Positions 36,185 to 46,185 of a stretch of 64,000 nt of DNA are shown here, piece after piece (position 1 is the stretch's first letter; every line of letters begins with the position of its first letter). Source of the DNA: Acidobacteria bacterium 28-1. Lineage in GTDB: Bacteria; Acidobacteriota; Blastocatellia; Pyrinomonadales; Pyrinomonadaceae. Below the pieces are notes generated by a model. It searched no databases, was not told where the DNA came from, and was given only the letters and a program-made list of their open reading frames with translations. The stretch covers positions 1-64,000 of the forward strand of contig MWYZ01000036.1 in NCBI GenBank assembly GCA_002050365.1, given 5' to 3'. The position numbers and the translations under genes are program-made.

Positions 36185-36787
36185 ATATTCACAAGAGTCT
36201 TTGTCAAGACTGCGTTTCTTTTTCTATTGTTTGCCATGCCTGTTCTCGCGCAAACTAAACTGTTACGCTTTCCCGATGTCTACGGCGACCGCGTGGTTTT
36301 TACTTACGGCAGCGATTTATGGACTACTTCGGCTAACGGCGGACAGGCTGTGCGCTTGACGGCACATCCCGGATTGGAAGTTTTTGCTAAATTTTCACCC
36401 GACAGCAGATGGATTGCCTTCACCGGACAATATGACGGCGACGAACAAGTTTATGTTATGCCTGCAACCGGCGGTGAACCGAAACAACTGACATTTTATC
36501 CGGCGAAAGGACCGCGGGCACCGCGTTGGGGCTACGACAACCAGGTTAAGGGTTGGACAAACGACGGGAAATCAATCGTTTTCCGCTCGCAGCATGATAG
36601 CTGGTCGCTACCGCAGAGCAAACTTTATACAATTGCCGTAACGGGCGGCGCGGCGATTCAGTTGCCGATGCCCGAAACCGGTTCAGGAGATTTTTCATCT
36701 GACGGTACGAAAATGGTTTATTCGCCGAGAACCCGCGATTTTCGCACGGAAAAACGCTATGGCGTGATTGCGGAGAGGCTTATTTAA
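36185..36787 (+). pseudogene. Truncated Tricorn-like S41 peptidase (N-terminal propeller only)
   Basis: The frame encodes a signal peptide ([18 protein letters not shown]) and the first part of a Tricorn-type six-bladed propeller: [56 protein letters not shown]. Full homologues are over 1000 aa with PDZ and serine peptidase domains. Here the sequence breaks after KRYG and stops nine residues later, overlapping the end of the opposing serine hydrolase gene by 8 bp. The natural start codon appears lost: GGAGGA is followed 7 nt on by ATA (36185) where an ATG is expected; the track's TTG at 36227 would cut the signal peptide. Both ends are therefore damaged. Confidence 0.8.
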
Positions 36788-38513
36788 TCCTCTTCCCCTC
36801 AATCTTCTGACCGTTTTGGTTAAGAATCAACGCGGTCACTACCCCTTTTTCGTCTTTCACGAAACTAACCTGCGCGTTAACTTCTTTCACAAAAAATTGC
36901 GTGTCTGACTCGGGGAGAAGCTCGATTTTAGGCTGACCGGTCGCCTGTCCCATTAGTTTGTCGCCTTCTTTCGTCACCGTGAGGACAAAGTTCGGCGCGA
37001 GTTGGTACTCACCGACGTATTGGTCGTAAATTTTCGGATCAGCTTTGTTAGTGACCGCCGGGCTTTCGAGCCGTTTTATAATGCTCGCGGCGTTTGCGTT
37101 CTGCGGATTTAGTTCGAGCGCCTTTTTGTAGTTTTTAAGCGCTAGTTCTTTGTTGCCGCTCATCATATACGCCTCGCCGAGACTGTCATACGGGTTCGAC
37201 GCTTGCGGATAAGCCTCGACGTTGAGTTTGAAGATTTCTATCGCGTCTTTGATTTTCTTCAAGCTGGTGAGTTGGTAGCCGAGAGTGTTTAATTCGGCTT
37301 CGTTGAAATCGTAAGTCGCGGATTGGTTAGCTTTCAAATCGCGATATTGTTTGACGGCGACTTCCGCTCCCTGTTCGGCGGCTAAACTAAAAAGCGCTTC
37401 GGCGATTGATTTTTTCGGCTGGCTGTAAGGCTGGTTATACAGGATGCTAGTTATATTCTTGCTTATTTTATCCAGATTCCGTCCCTGCGAAGTGTTATCT
37501 AGTAGGACGATTAAATGTTGGTTTCCGACCAATCTGACAATGGTTGTGTTAAAGCCGTTTATCCCACCGCCGTGCGTAATGACCGGAATCGTTTCTTTGG
37601 TTGCGCCGACAGACGCATTCGTTATGGAAAAACCGTAACCATAGTTTTCCAGATTCGGCTTGAACATCAATTCTTTGCTTTTGGCGGATAACAATTTATC
37701 CGTATACAAAGCCCTATCCCACAAATACAAATCCTCGACCGTCGAATACAGCGAACCTGCCGCATACGGAATTGACATGTCCAGATACGGCGCGTTTATG
37801 TAACCTTTAGGGGTTTTATTGTAGCCTGAAGCGCGTTTGCTGAGGACTGCATCAAAGTGGTCGTAGCCCGTGTTCTTCATTCCCAGAGGGTCGAGAATAT
37901 TTTCCTTCAAGACTTGCTCGTAAGGCTTGCCCGTCACCTTTTCGATAATCGCTCCGAGTAGGAAATAGCCTGAATTGTTGTAAGAAAATTTCGAGCCTGG
38001 CTCAAACTCCAAATCGCCGCTCGTGTATTTTTTGACAAAGTCAGCGACGACGAAAGGATTACGGCTGACATCTTCAAAGAATCTCGGCTGATTCGTGTAG
38101 CTTGGTATGCCGGAAGTGTGCGTCAACAAATGGTGGATGGTAACCCTGTCGCCGACGTCCTTGCGATAATCCGGCAGATAATCGGAAACATTTCCGTCGA
38201 GTTTAATCTTTCCCTGTTCGACCAGTTCAAGAATAAGAGCGGCGGTAAACTGTTTCGTGATTGAGCCGAGCCGGAATTTGGTGTCCGTTTCGTTCGGAAT
38301 GTTCCACTCCATGTTGGCAAGACCCAATCCTTTCTTATAGATGACTTTTCCGTTTTCGGCAACCAGTGCCGCGCCGTTAAATTGACCGTAACTCTGGTAA
38401 ATTTTCATCAGTTCATCAATTTTAGCAGATTTGTCCTGGGCATAACCGGAACCTTGACCAGCCAAAAAGGCTATTAAGAACAAAAACAGCACATTGGTAA
38501 TTTGAAGTTTCAT
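36780..38513 (-). CDS. Secreted beta-lactamase-fold serine hydrolase with TPR tail
   Basis: A 577-residue protein with a signal peptide ([19 protein letters not shown]). The class C/penicillin-binding fold shows the SxxK nucleophile in [13 protein letters not shown] near residue 86, [10 protein letters not shown] in the YxN position, and THGGGINGF for the third (H/KxG) motif. A TPR repeat follows ([30 protein letters not shown], about 435-470), then a short beta-domain. Such proteins are esterases or D-aminopeptidases rather than resistance enzymes; substrate unknown. It is convergent with, and overlaps, the truncated Tricorn gene, so it may mark the insertion that cut that gene. Confidence 0.9.
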   Translation of the reverse strand: MKLQITNVLFLFLIAFLAGQGSGYAQDKSAKIDELMKIYQSYGQFNGAALVAENGKVIYKKGLGLANMEWNIPNETDTKFRLGSITKQFTAALILELVEQGKIKLDGNVSDYLPDYRKDVGDRVTIHHLLTHTSGIPSYTNQPRFFEDVSRNPFVVADFVKKYTSGDLEFEPGSKFSYNNSGYFLLGAIIEKVTGKPYEQVLKENILDPLGMKNTGYDHFDAVLSKRASGYNKTPKGYINAPYLDMSIPYAAGSLYSTVEDLYLWDRALYTDKLLSAKSKELMFKPNLENYGYGFSITNASVGATKETIPVITHGGGINGFNTTIVRLVGNQHLIVLLDNTSQGRNLDKISKNITSILYNQPYSQPKKSIAEALFSLAAEQGAEVAVKQYRDLKANQSATYDFNEAELNTLGYQLTSLKKIKDAIEIFKLNVEAYPQASNPYDSLGEAYMMSGNKELALKNYKKALELNPQNANAASIIKRLESPAVTNKADPKIYDQYVGEYQLAPNFVLTVTKEGDKLMGQATGQPKIELLPESDTQFFVKEVNAQVSFVKDEKGVVTALILNQNGQKIEGKRIK

Positions 38514-39210
38514 AGAAGCTTATTGGTAAATTTTCCGAAGAATCGATTAGATTGAATTAGACGAGTCCATTTGTACATCAGTTTCAAGCTTTTATCTATA
38601 GGATTGATTATGTTCAATTAGAAAGAAATAAACAACACCTGGCAAATCGCCGTTCTGTCTTTTCGGGCGATGCCGCACCACGATTCATAAAACCATACGC
38701 CAATAATTTTTTCAGAAATCCGCAGGAACGCTCGCATAGTCGCCCGATGGAAGTTTTCTATATTTTCTAAATACCACGAACGGTGTCGCCACATTTTCCG
38801 CATCGCCGTCGAAGAAAACGAGCCGCCCGTTCAGTTGACGCACTTTAAATCGGGCGAAATTTTCGATTTTTCAACCGCGCCCAACGGCAAACGCGCCGTG
38901 CGCGCTCGCGGCTTGACTTCGAGCGATATCGTAATTTTCAAAAATTCCTGCTAATTATCGTCGAAGGTGTTAGATTTTTTGCGTAATTGAATTTTCAGAT
39001 TGTTCCGTAATCGGTATTCTTTAATCGAAAAGTATCGCCATTTAATTTATTGCTAGATTTCAGTTCTGGATATGGAATGTTTATTTCTTCAAGGAGTTTT
39101 GCCAGCCGAAATAAAGCTGCTTGGCGTGGCTTCTTCAGTCGGAGAAGCAGATTGGGTTGCGCGTGATTTTCCGTAATGAATAATTCAATTATTCAATCAC
39201 ATTGGTTGTA
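38514..39210. other. Decayed intergenic region
   Basis: About 700 bp with no intact gene. It contains the propeller remnant at 38781-38954 and, near 39072-39176, a 34-aa frame MECLFLQGVLPAEIKLLGVA that may be another fragment. The 61-aa track frame on the minus strand lies across the remnant and is not convincing. Confidence 0.5.
38781..38954 (+). pseudogene. C-terminal remnant of a WD40-like propeller protein
   Basis: The frame ends PVQLTHFKSGEIFDFSTAPN, GKRAVRARGLTSSDIVIFKN, stop. This matches the last blade of the beta-propellers fused to acidobacterial Ser/Thr kinases and winged-helix regulators (QLT.F.S..IF.F..S.DGK..A..RG....DVVL). Nothing upstream in frame continues the domain, so only the tail is left. 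Confidence 0.55.
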
Positions 39211-40155
39211 TTACGCAACCTGAATCATAGCCCGCATTCTTTCGGCAAAATGGTTTGCTTCCCATTCGCTCCAAAGTTTGAGCGCGGAGCGATATTCTTT
39301 GGTTCGTTTCTTGACGAATTCGGATAACAGCCAAGTACCGGTTTGGTAATCGCTTCCATTTGTGGTTACGTTTTCTTGCCCGCGCCCGAGATGCTTGCCA
39401 AAACTTTCAATCCAAATGTCGCAGTCGTGAACTTCGCCCAGGAAAGATTGCATCTCGGCGATTTCGTCGGCAAACGGCTCGATTCGCGCGCCCCAACAAA
39501 CAACGAAAAGTTCGATGGCATAGCGCAGACGCTTGGCGGCGATGCGCATTTCATGTAACTCCTGGATATTGAAAGGCTTATAAAGACTCGTGCCCAAACC
39601 GAGTAAATCCTGCAAACTGCCGGCGACCACCTCGCGTCCGGCTTCGTTGAAACTAACAGTCCGCTTCGATTTTTTTCGTCTCGCCACTTTATCAATTGTT
39701 GCTGTGAATCGCTGCTGCAAATGGTTGAGGTTGCCGATGGCGAGGGCTTGCGTCAAATCTGATCGGGCAATCTCGCGCAAATTGCTCCGTTCTTCCAGCA
39801 ATTTTCCAATACCTTCTCTAATCAGTTCAGTTTCCGCTTTGGCATGCAATTCTTCAAGCGCGACAATCGCTACGTCTTGGTCGCGGACTGCGCCGAGCGC
39901 ATCGGCAAGTTGTTTTAGTTCCTTTCTTACCCGTTTGGGCGGGCGTTTATCCATCAGCGGCATAAAATCACGCAGCGCACTTCGAAGTCGCCGCGTCGCC
40001 ACGCGCATACTATGAACGCCTTCGATGTCCGAGAAATCAAGTGCCGCGCCGCGCAAACTCACCACTTCATCGAAACGCACGCGCAAAACTTCTGCTGCCC
40101 ATTCGAGAGCGTTTGCCGCACAATCAAGTCCGATTATTTCCTTCGCTTTCGCCAT
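39211..40155 (-). CDS. CHAD domain protein
   Basis: An all-helical CHAD protein of 314 residues. Both halves carry the conserved histidine-arginine helix: VHSMRVATRRLRSALRDF near residue 50 and LHEMRIAAKRLRYAIELF near 200, which form the basic pocket known to bind inorganic polyphosphate. I prefer ATG 40155 (MAKAKEIIG) to the track's TTG at 40173. The next gene upstream encodes a CYTH domain, the usual partner. Together they suggest polyphosphate or triphosphate handling in the cytoplasm. A foldback element separates the two genes. Confidence 0.9.
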   Translation of the reverse strand: MAKAKEIIGLDCAANALEWAAEVLRVRFDEVVSLRGAALDFSDIEGVHSMRVATRRLRSALRDFMPLMDKRPPKRVRKELKQLADALGAVRDQDVAIVALEELHAKAETELIREGIGKLLEERSNLREIARSDLTQALAIGNLNHLQQRFTATIDKVARRKKSKRTVSFNEAGREVVAGSLQDLLGLGTSLYKPFNIQELHEMRIAAKRLRYAIELFVVCWGARIEPFADEIAEMQSFLGEVHDCDIWIESFGKHLGRGQENVTTNGSDYQTGTWLLSEFVKKRTKEYRSALKLWSEWEANHFAERMRAMIQVA

Positions 40156-40290
40156 AATTAAAATTTGAAACAATCATTGGCTTCATCCGTAAAGTTTAAA
40201 CTTCTGCCGATATTATAGGCAAATTTGGTGATAACGGGCAAATCATTTTTCATACGCTTGGATTTATTTGCCTGCCTTAAATCAAAAAAC

Positions 40291-40463
40291 ACTAAATTAA
40301 CCCAAGTTGCCAGCTATAATTTTTCACCGCAGAGACGCAAAGATTTCACGCAGAGATTCGCCGCAGATTTCTTGTTTTTCTCCGCGTTCCTCAGCGAGAA
40401 CTCCGCGCCTCTGCGGTAAAATTATTCAGTGTTTTCATAACTGGCAACCTGGATTAATTTAGT
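40291..40463. repeat. Foldback (MITE-like) element between CHAD and CYTH genes
   Basis: Outer arms ACTAAATTAACCCAAGTTGC and its near-complement ending TTAATTTAGT (about 26 bp, few mismatches) enclose the widespread CACCGCAGAGACGCAAAG/CGCCTCTGCGGT motif with an 11-nt period inside. The 173-bp unit has no frame and could fold along its whole length. It ends 6 bp after the CYTH stop. Confidence 0.85.
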
Positions 40464-40468
40464 ATTCG

Positions 40469-40942
40469 TTATTCTCCAACCAATACTCCACTACTTGCCA
40501 AGTTTTTGTTTTTATACATTCCGTCAGTGGTTACGTCCCTTTCGATTACTTCGGCAATCGAGGGCGGGATTTCAGGAACGACCGATTCATCTGGTAATTC
40601 TACTTCGGCTAAAAATAATCCCTCGGTTAATGTGGTTTGAAATTCATCAATTTCCCATATTAATCCGTCTTCACCGATGATTTCATAGCGTGTTTTTTCA
40701 ATTCTGGCATTTTCGGTCAGCGACCAGAGTATCTCAAACACTTCCTTTGAAATTTCATATTCTTCCTCTTCACGAACAAAACCTTCGCCGCCTTTTCTGG
40801 TCAGAAAAAACTTCTCGCCTTTCGCCCTTACGCGCACCTCAGGATTACCGACGCTGAAATAGCCTTGTAAAATTTTAGTTCCTTTTGTAATTCCAGTCGG
40901 GAGAGTACGTAACAAAAATTTTTTTTCAATTTCCTTATTCAT
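40469..40942 (-). CDS. CYTH domain protein (triphosphatase/adenylate cyclase-like)
   Basis: 157 residues forming one CYTH tunnel fold. The signature ExExK is EIEKKF at residue 4. Further charged strands are VRVRAKGEKFFLTRKGG, EEEYEISKE, KTRYEI, WEIDEFQ and LAEVELPD, giving the Arg/Lys and Glu ladder that binds triphosphate and metal. Such small proteins are usually inorganic triphosphatases, less often class IV adenylate cyclases. It lies upstream of the CHAD gene in the same orientation. In many bacteria the two domains are fused in one protein (ygiF-like), so here they are the split version. Confidence 0.9.
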   Translation of the reverse strand: MNKEIEKKFLLRTLPTGITKGTKILQGYFSVGNPEVRVRAKGEKFFLTRKGGEGFVREEEEYEISKEVFEILWSLTENARIEKTRYEIIGEDGLIWEIDEFQTTLTEGLFLAEVELPDESVVPEIPPSIAEVIERDVTTDGMYKNKNLASSGVLVGE

Positions 40943-41172
40943 AATTCTCTTCTAGCGAGAAGTTTACAACTTTATCTGTAACACAAAATTTACTCAAATT
41001 TAATCTTTACCTAAAACCGCTGATACATTTTGTTCATTTCCGGCTGTTAATCTTTCTCTTCTACATTCAAAACATTAATACATTTGAAACTGAAAATATG
41101 AGTCGGAAAAGGACGGCTAAACCTTTTCAAAAACAAAAATATATTTTCAATTTTAAGGAGAGAACTATAAAA

Positions 41173-44100
41173 ATGTTCACAGAAAAAAAACTTATCTATC
41201 GAATTTTCTTGATGTTGGCGTTATTTGCCAGTGGAATGATGGCGGTTGAAGCGCAAGTTGATACAGCGTCTCTGACCGGACAAGTCAACGACCCGCAAGG
41301 CGCGGCGGTTGCCGGAGCGCGTGTCGTCGCTACCAATCAGGCAACAAACATTACCGTTGAAACAATTACCAACGGCGAAGGTTATTATACTTTTACAAAT
41401 TTGCGTCCGAATTTATACACAATAGAAATTACGCAGCAAGGATTTAAAACCGATTCGCGCAAGGACGTTGAATTAAATGTGGGGGAGAAAGCGCGGTTCG
41501 ATTTTCAGCTTTCCGTTGGCGACACAACTACTATTGTTGACGTAACGAGCGAAAATCAAACTCTGGTGCAGCGCGAAGATGCCATTGTCGGCAGTGTCGT
41601 TGACAATCGAAGAATTACCCAACTGCCTTTATTGCAGCGTAGTTGGGATGATTTGCTGTCGCAGGTCGCGGGCGTGCAAAACGAACCTTACACCGAACAA
41701 GGCGGCGGCACGGCGGCGGGACGCACCGGCTCGGCAAACATTCACGGAGCGCGCTCCTTGCACAACAATTTTATCCTTGACGGTCAGGACAACAATTCAA
41801 TCTCGACCAATGTGCAGGAGTTTTCAACTCAGGTTTCGCGCCCATCGGTTGATGCTATCAGCGAATTTAAAGTTGTTACGTCGCCGTTTTCGGCTGAATA
41901 CGGACGGGCGGCGGGCGGCGCGATTATCGTGACCACCAAATCCGGGACAAACGATTTTCACGGCGTCGCTTACGAATATCATCGCAACCGCGTTTTCGAT
42001 GCCAACGACTTTTTCTCGAACCGCGTCGGACGTTCGCGTCCGCAGCGCGTCCAAAACCAATTCGGCGCAAACCTGGGCGGTCCGATTTGGAAAAATAAAG
42101 CGTTTTTCTTTGCCGATTACGAAGGCACACGCATTCGTCAGGGCATTCTTTTAACCGGACAAGTTCCGCTGCAAAGCGAACTGCGCGGCGATTTTTCCAC
42201 GCGGCTCGGCGGCAATCTTTTTGAAATAATCGCCCCGAACGCGCAAGGTCAATGCGTCGGAACGGGACAATTCATTCGGAGCGGACAAATTTTCAACCCG
42301 GCGACGACGCGCCCGAATCCGTGTTTCACGAGCGGAACAGCCGCTAATCCATATCAGCGACTGGCGGTTATCCGCGACCCGTATCCGGGCAACATTATCA
42401 CCAACATCAATCCGACGGCGGCGCGCCTGGCGGCGTTTTATCCCGCGCCGAATTTGCCGGGACGCGCCAACAATTTTGTTCGCACGCCCGCCATTTCCGA
42501 CGACAACGACCGCTTTACGACCAAGCTCGATTACAAATTAAATGCCGCCAACGACATCTTCGGGCGTTATTCTTACGGCAGGCGCGACCGCTTTTTGCCC
42601 GGCGTATTCGGCGGAGTCGCCGACGGCAGCGACAGTTCGGCGCGCGGTTTGACGACCGTGAAAAATCATTCGATTTTAATCGGCTGGAATTATCTGGTTT
42701 CGCCGAGCGTCGTCAACCAATTTCGCTTCGGCTACAATTACGCCAACGCCTTCACCGCGCAAGAACCGTTCGGACAAGGTTCGAGTTCGGACTTTGTTCC
42801 GGGAATCCCGAACGACCCGGTTGTGCAGGGCGGACTTCCGGCGATTCTTCTGACGACCGAAGGTTTTAACCCGCGGCTCGGCTCGGCGGATTTTAATCCG
42901 AAATTCCAAAACTCAAAACAATTTCAATTCAGCGATACGCTGACTTATCTGCGCGGGGCGCACACATTTCGTTTCGGCACGGAAATTTTAGCTCCGCTCA
43001 AACTCCGCTTTCTCGATATTCCGGTGGCTCGCGGACGCTTTGCCTTTAACGGTTTTTACACGCAGCTTTCGCCCGGTGTGAGCGGAACGGGCAGTTCGGT
43101 TGCCGATTTTTTGACCGGCAATCCGATTCAAGCGGCTCTGACTAATGTTTTCGTCGTCAATCAACGCCGCGAAATGTATTCGTTTTTCGCTCAGGACGAT
43201 TGGAAAGTGATGCCGAATTTAACCGTCAATTTAGGTTTGCGATACGATTACGGAACGCCGTATTACGAAGCCCAAAATCGCCAGGTCAATTTTGACCCGG
43301 TTGCCGCCGCCGCCGCAACAAACCAGGCCCAAGCCTTCGCCAGTTTGCGCCAAGCCACCGACGGAAGCATCGAAGAACGCGCTCTGGTCAAACCGGACAG
43401 AAACAATTTCGCGCCGCGCGTCGGTTTCGCTTATTCGGTCAATGACAAACTCGTCGTGCGCGGCGGTTACGGAATTTTCTACAACCTGCTCGACCGCATC
43501 GGCTCGGAAGACCAAATCTCGATTAATCCGCCGTCGGTTGTGCAATTTCAGGCAACCGGCAACGGCGTTGCATTGCCGCTCGGCACGATTAATTTGACGA
43601 ACGGATTTCCGGCGAACACGCTCGACCCGAATAATGTTCAAGTCCGCAATCTGCGGATTCGCGCCATCAACCCGGAATCAAAAGTTCCATATTTGCAGCA
43701 AGGCACAATCGGCGTTCAATACCAATTCGCCAACAACTGGTTTGCCGAAGCCAACTATGTTCACACCAGAGGAACGAAACTTTACGTTTTACGCGACTTG
43801 AACCAAGCCGACCCAGCGACGATTGTGGGCGGTTTGGTTACGGCGCGTCCGCGTCCGTTCGCGCAATTTGGCGAAGTCGAATACCGCGACGATTTGGGAA
43901 TATCGCGTTACAACGCGCTCGAAACGACGCTCGACAAACGCTTTTCAAACGGCTACACGATTCGCGCCGTCTATACTTTGTCGAATTCAAAAGACAACAC
44001 GGGCGAACATTTGACCAATAACGGTTCGAGTTCGAGTTTGCCGAATTCGCGCGACGCTTCGCTCTGGTATGGCAACTCGGATTTTGACGTAAAACATCGT

Positions 44101-44631
44101 TTCGTGATGAATGCGATTTGGGAACTGCCGTTCGGCAAAGGCAAGAAGTTTTTGAGCGAAGGCATCGGCGCGGCAATTTTCGGCGGCTGGGATATAGCCG
44201 GAAGTTTCAATCACCGCACCGGCAGACCGTTCACCGTTACGCAGGGCGGCGACCCGCTTCGCGTCGGAAGTTTTCAGCCGACGCTGCCGAATCTCATCGG
44301 CAACCCGACTTTGGAAAATCCGACAATTGACCGCTGGTTTGACCGGGCGGCGTTTCAACCTTTAACGCCGGGCGTGTCCACCTTCGGCGACCAACGCCGC
44401 AACGTTTTGCGCGGACCGAAATTCGCGTCGCTCGATTTCGCCGTTCATCGCCGCTTTGGATTGTGGAACGAAAATACGAATTTGGAGTTTCGCTGGGAAG
44501 TTTTCAACGCGCTTAATCGGGCAAACTTCGCTTTGCCGAATCGTTCGATTGATTCTTCGAGCGTCGGAACAATCACCGCTCTGCAGGGCGACCCGCGCGT
44601 GATGCAGTTCGCTGTGCGATTCAATTTTTAA
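41173..44631 (+). CDS. Oar-like TonB-dependent receptor (second)
   Basis: I start at ATG 41173 (MFTEKKLIYRIFLMLALF), where a proper signal peptide begins and AAGGAG lies 12 nt upstream; the track's 41098 adds 25 non-signal residues. The 1152-aa product has a carboxypeptidase-regulatory-like domain (LTGQVNDPQGAAVAGARVVA), plug (LPLLQRSWDDLLSQVAGV, DGQDNNSIST) and a barrel ending MQFAVRFNF. It is similar in build to the receptor at 31011 but diverged. Downstream in the same direction lie a PHP hydrolase, an unknown secreted protein and a YncE-phosphoesterase, so the ligand may be a phosphorylated compound released by them; this is inference. Confidence 0.9.
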   Translation: MFTEKKLIYRIFLMLALFASGMMAVEAQVDTASLTGQVNDPQGAAVAGARVVATNQATNITVETITNGEGYYTFTNLRPNLYTIEITQQGFKTDSRKDVELNVGEKARFDFQLSVGDTTTIVDVTSENQTLVQREDAIVGSVVDNRRITQLPLLQRSWDDLLSQVAGVQNEPYTEQGGGTAAGRTGSANIHGARSLHNNFILDGQDNNSISTNVQEFSTQVSRPSVDAISEFKVVTSPFSAEYGRAAGGAIIVTTKSGTNDFHGVAYEYHRNRVFDANDFFSNRVGRSRPQRVQNQFGANLGGPIWKNKAFFFADYEGTRIRQGILLTGQVPLQSELRGDFSTRLGGNLFEIIAPNAQGQCVGTGQFIRSGQIFNPATTRPNPCFTSGTAANPYQRLAVIRDPYPGNIITNINPTAARLAAFYPAPNLPGRANNFVRTPAISDDNDRFTTKLDYKLNAANDIFGRYSYGRRDRFLPGVFGGVADGSDSSARGLTTVKNHSILIGWNYLVSPSVVNQFRFGYNYANAFTAQEPFGQGSSSDFVPGIPNDPVVQGGLPAILLTTEGFNPRLGSADFNPKFQNSKQFQFSDTLTYLRGAHTFRFGTEILAPLKLRFLDIPVARGRFAFNGFYTQLSPGVSGTGSSVADFLTGNPIQAALTNVFVVNQRREMYSFFAQDDWKVMPNLTVNLGLRYDYGTPYYEAQNRQVNFDPVAAAAATNQAQAFASLRQATDGSIEERALVKPDRNNFAPRVGFAYSVNDKLVVRGGYGIFYNLLDRIGSEDQISINPPSVVQFQATGNGVALPLGTINLTNGFPANTLDPNNVQVRNLRIRAINPESKVPYLQQGTIGVQYQFANNWFAEANYVHTRGTKLYVLRDLNQADPATIVGGLVTARPRPFAQFGEVEYRDDLGISRYNALETTLDKRFSNGYTIRAVYTLSNSKDNTGEHLTNNGSSSSLPNSRDASLWYGNSDFDVKHRFVMNAIWELPFGKGKKFLSEGIGAAIFGGWDIAGSFNHRTGRPFTVTQGGDPLRVGSFQPTLPNLIGNPTLENPTIDRWFDRAAFQPLTPGVSTFGDQRRNVLRGPKFASLDFAVHRRFGLWNENTNLEFRWEVFNALNRANFALPNRSIDSSSVGTITALQGDPRVMQFAVRFNF

Positions 44632-44654
44632 TCAACTCCCGGTTGATTATGCGC

Positions 44655-44697
44655 GGAGGAGCGGGAAACCCAAAGCCTGCTCCTCCAAATTTTATTT
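44655..44697 (+). terminator. Terminator after the second TonB receptor
   Basis: GGAGGAGC/GCTCCTCC stem with a 16-nt loop followed by AAATTTTATTTT. The run of T is broken, so read-through into the PHP gene 7 bp on is likely. Confidence 0.7.
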
Positions 44698-44703
44698 TCA
44701 GTT

Positions 44704-46185
44704 ATGATTAAATTTATTTTTGCTCTGATTCTGCTTTTCATTCCGCTGCTTGCGTCGGCGCAGACGTTTGAGAAAACGGTTTTAATCGCGCCGCCGAAAG
44801 AGAACGAAAGCCGCTATTTTTACGTTCCGTTTGATGTTCCGGCAGGCGCGAAAAGTATTTCTATAAACTATGAATACGACCGAGCAAATGGCGCAAATGT
44901 TTTAGATTTAGGCGTATTCGATTCGCATTTCGCAAAAGATAAATCCGATATGTCCGGTTTTCGCGGCTGGAGCGGCGGGCGCAGAAACTCGATTTTTATC
45001 TCCGAAAACGAAGCGACCAACGGTTATATTGCGGGAAAACTGCCTTCAGGTCAGTGGCGTGTAATCTTGGGACTTTATAAAGTTGCGCCCGAAGGCGCGA
45101 GTGTAATGATTAAAGTTAAAATCAACGAAGTTGAAGCCGCCGCCCGGCAGCAATTGACCGAAGAAAAAGCTAAAGTTTTCGATTTTCCTAAAAGGAGACG
45201 AATCGCGCCGCCGACCGCTAACAGTTACACTTGGTTTCGCGGTGACCTTCACACACATACTTTCCACAGCGACGGCAATTGGACGATTAAAGGAATTTTG
45301 GATTACGCGCAGGCGAACGATCTGGATTTCGTCGGCATTACCGAACACAATACTTTTTCGCATCATACGGAGATTGATTCGCTCGCCGTAAATTATAAAA
45401 ATCTGCTTGTCCTGCGCGGCGAGGAAGTGACGACTTACGGCGGACATTTCAATGTTTGGGGTTTGCCGAAAAATGAATTGATTGATTTTCGCATTACGCC
45501 GAAAGACGTGAGTCGTTTGCGAGTGGCTGTTGATCGTGTTCACCAACTCGGACTGATGGCTTCGATAAATCATCCGACTGCGCTGTGCGGCGGCTGCGAT
45601 TGGAGTTACGGCGATTGGAGCGTAATGGATTCGGTTGAAATCTGGAACGGCGCGTGGGATTTTCAAGACGAAGCCGCGCTCAAATTATGGGACGCGCTTT
45701 TGCAACGAGGAAATCGCATCACGGCAATCGGCTCAAGCGACACGCACAGTCCGCCGCTCGCCGAAAATAAAAACGGATTGGCAATCGGCATCCCGACCAA
45801 TCACGTCGGAATGAAACAATTAGCCCAAAATGATTTATTAGCGGCAATCAAGAACGGTCGGGTTTGGATTAGCGCAAATCCGACCGATTACAGTCTGGAA
45901 TTTTCCGCATTTAACGGCTCACGAATAAACATCGGTGACCTGGCTGCAAATTTGAATAATAAAATTCGCTTTGATTGCCAGGCGAAAAATTTTCCCGTCG
46001 GCGCAACGGTTTCCTTAATCTCTAACAATCAGGTTTTGCTGAAAGAAAAAATCGAACGGGCGGAATACGTTTTCGCCAAAGAGTTAAGCGGCGAAAAAGA
46101 TTCGTATTTTCGCCTCGAAGTGCGAAGCGAAACGGGCGCGATGCTCGCCTTTACCAACCCGATTTATATTCAAATTAAAAAATGA
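44704..46185 (+). CDS. Secreted PHP-domain metallohydrolase (CehA/McbA-like)
   Basis: Residues 1-19 are a signal peptide (FIFALILLFIPLLASAQ). A beta-rich N-terminal part is followed from about residue 178 by the PHP domain: FRGDLHTHTFHSDG, VGITEHNTFSHH, LRGEEVTTYGGHFNVWG, ASINHPTALCGGC and AIGSSDTHSPP, giving the usual three-metal His/Asp set. Close named relatives (CehA, McbA) hydrolyse esters and carbamates; PHP domains also serve as phosphoesterases. It overlaps the next gene by 4 nt (ATGA) and follows the TonB receptor. Secretion and neighbours suggest periplasmic breakdown of an imported substrate. Confidence 0.88.
   Translation: MIKFIFALILLFIPLLASAQTFEKTVLIAPPKENESRYFYVPFDVPAGAKSISINYEYDRANGANVLDLGVFDSHFAKDKSDMSGFRGWSGGRRNSIFISENEATNGYIAGKLPSGQWRVILGLYKVAPEGASVMIKVKINEVEAAARQQLTEEKAKVFDFPKRRRIAPPTANSYTWFRGDLHTHTFHSDGNWTIKGILDYAQANDLDFVGITEHNTFSHHTEIDSLAVNYKNLLVLRGEEVTTYGGHFNVWGLPKNELIDFRITPKDVSRLRVAVDRVHQLGLMASINHPTALCGGCDWSYGDWSVMDSVEIWNGAWDFQDEAALKLWDALLQRGNRITAIGSSDTHSPPLAENKNGLAIGIPTNHVGMKQLAQNDLLAAIKNGRVWISANPTDYSLEFSAFNGSRINIGDLAANLNNKIRFDCQAKNFPVGATVSLISNNQVLLKEKIERAEYVFAKELSGEKDSYFRLEVRSETGAMLAFTNPIYIQIKK

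Noticed and set aside
36780-38513. Beta-lactamase antibiotic resistance gene
   Set aside because: It has the serine hydrolase fold, but the TPR tail and acidobacterial esterase-like motifs point to a general esterase/peptidase; no resistance claim is supported.
38618-38803. 61-aa minus-strand ORF
   Set aside because: No ribosome site, and it partly overlaps the plus-strand propeller remnant, which has clear family sequence.
39072-39176. 34-aa frame MECLFLQGVLPAEIKLLGVA as a gene
   Set aside because: Too short, no ribosome site and no family; noted only as possible debris.
40225-40419. 64-aa plus-strand ORF between CHAD and CYTH
   Set aside because: It is read-through of the foldback element (HRRDAKISRRDSP-type peptide) with no support.
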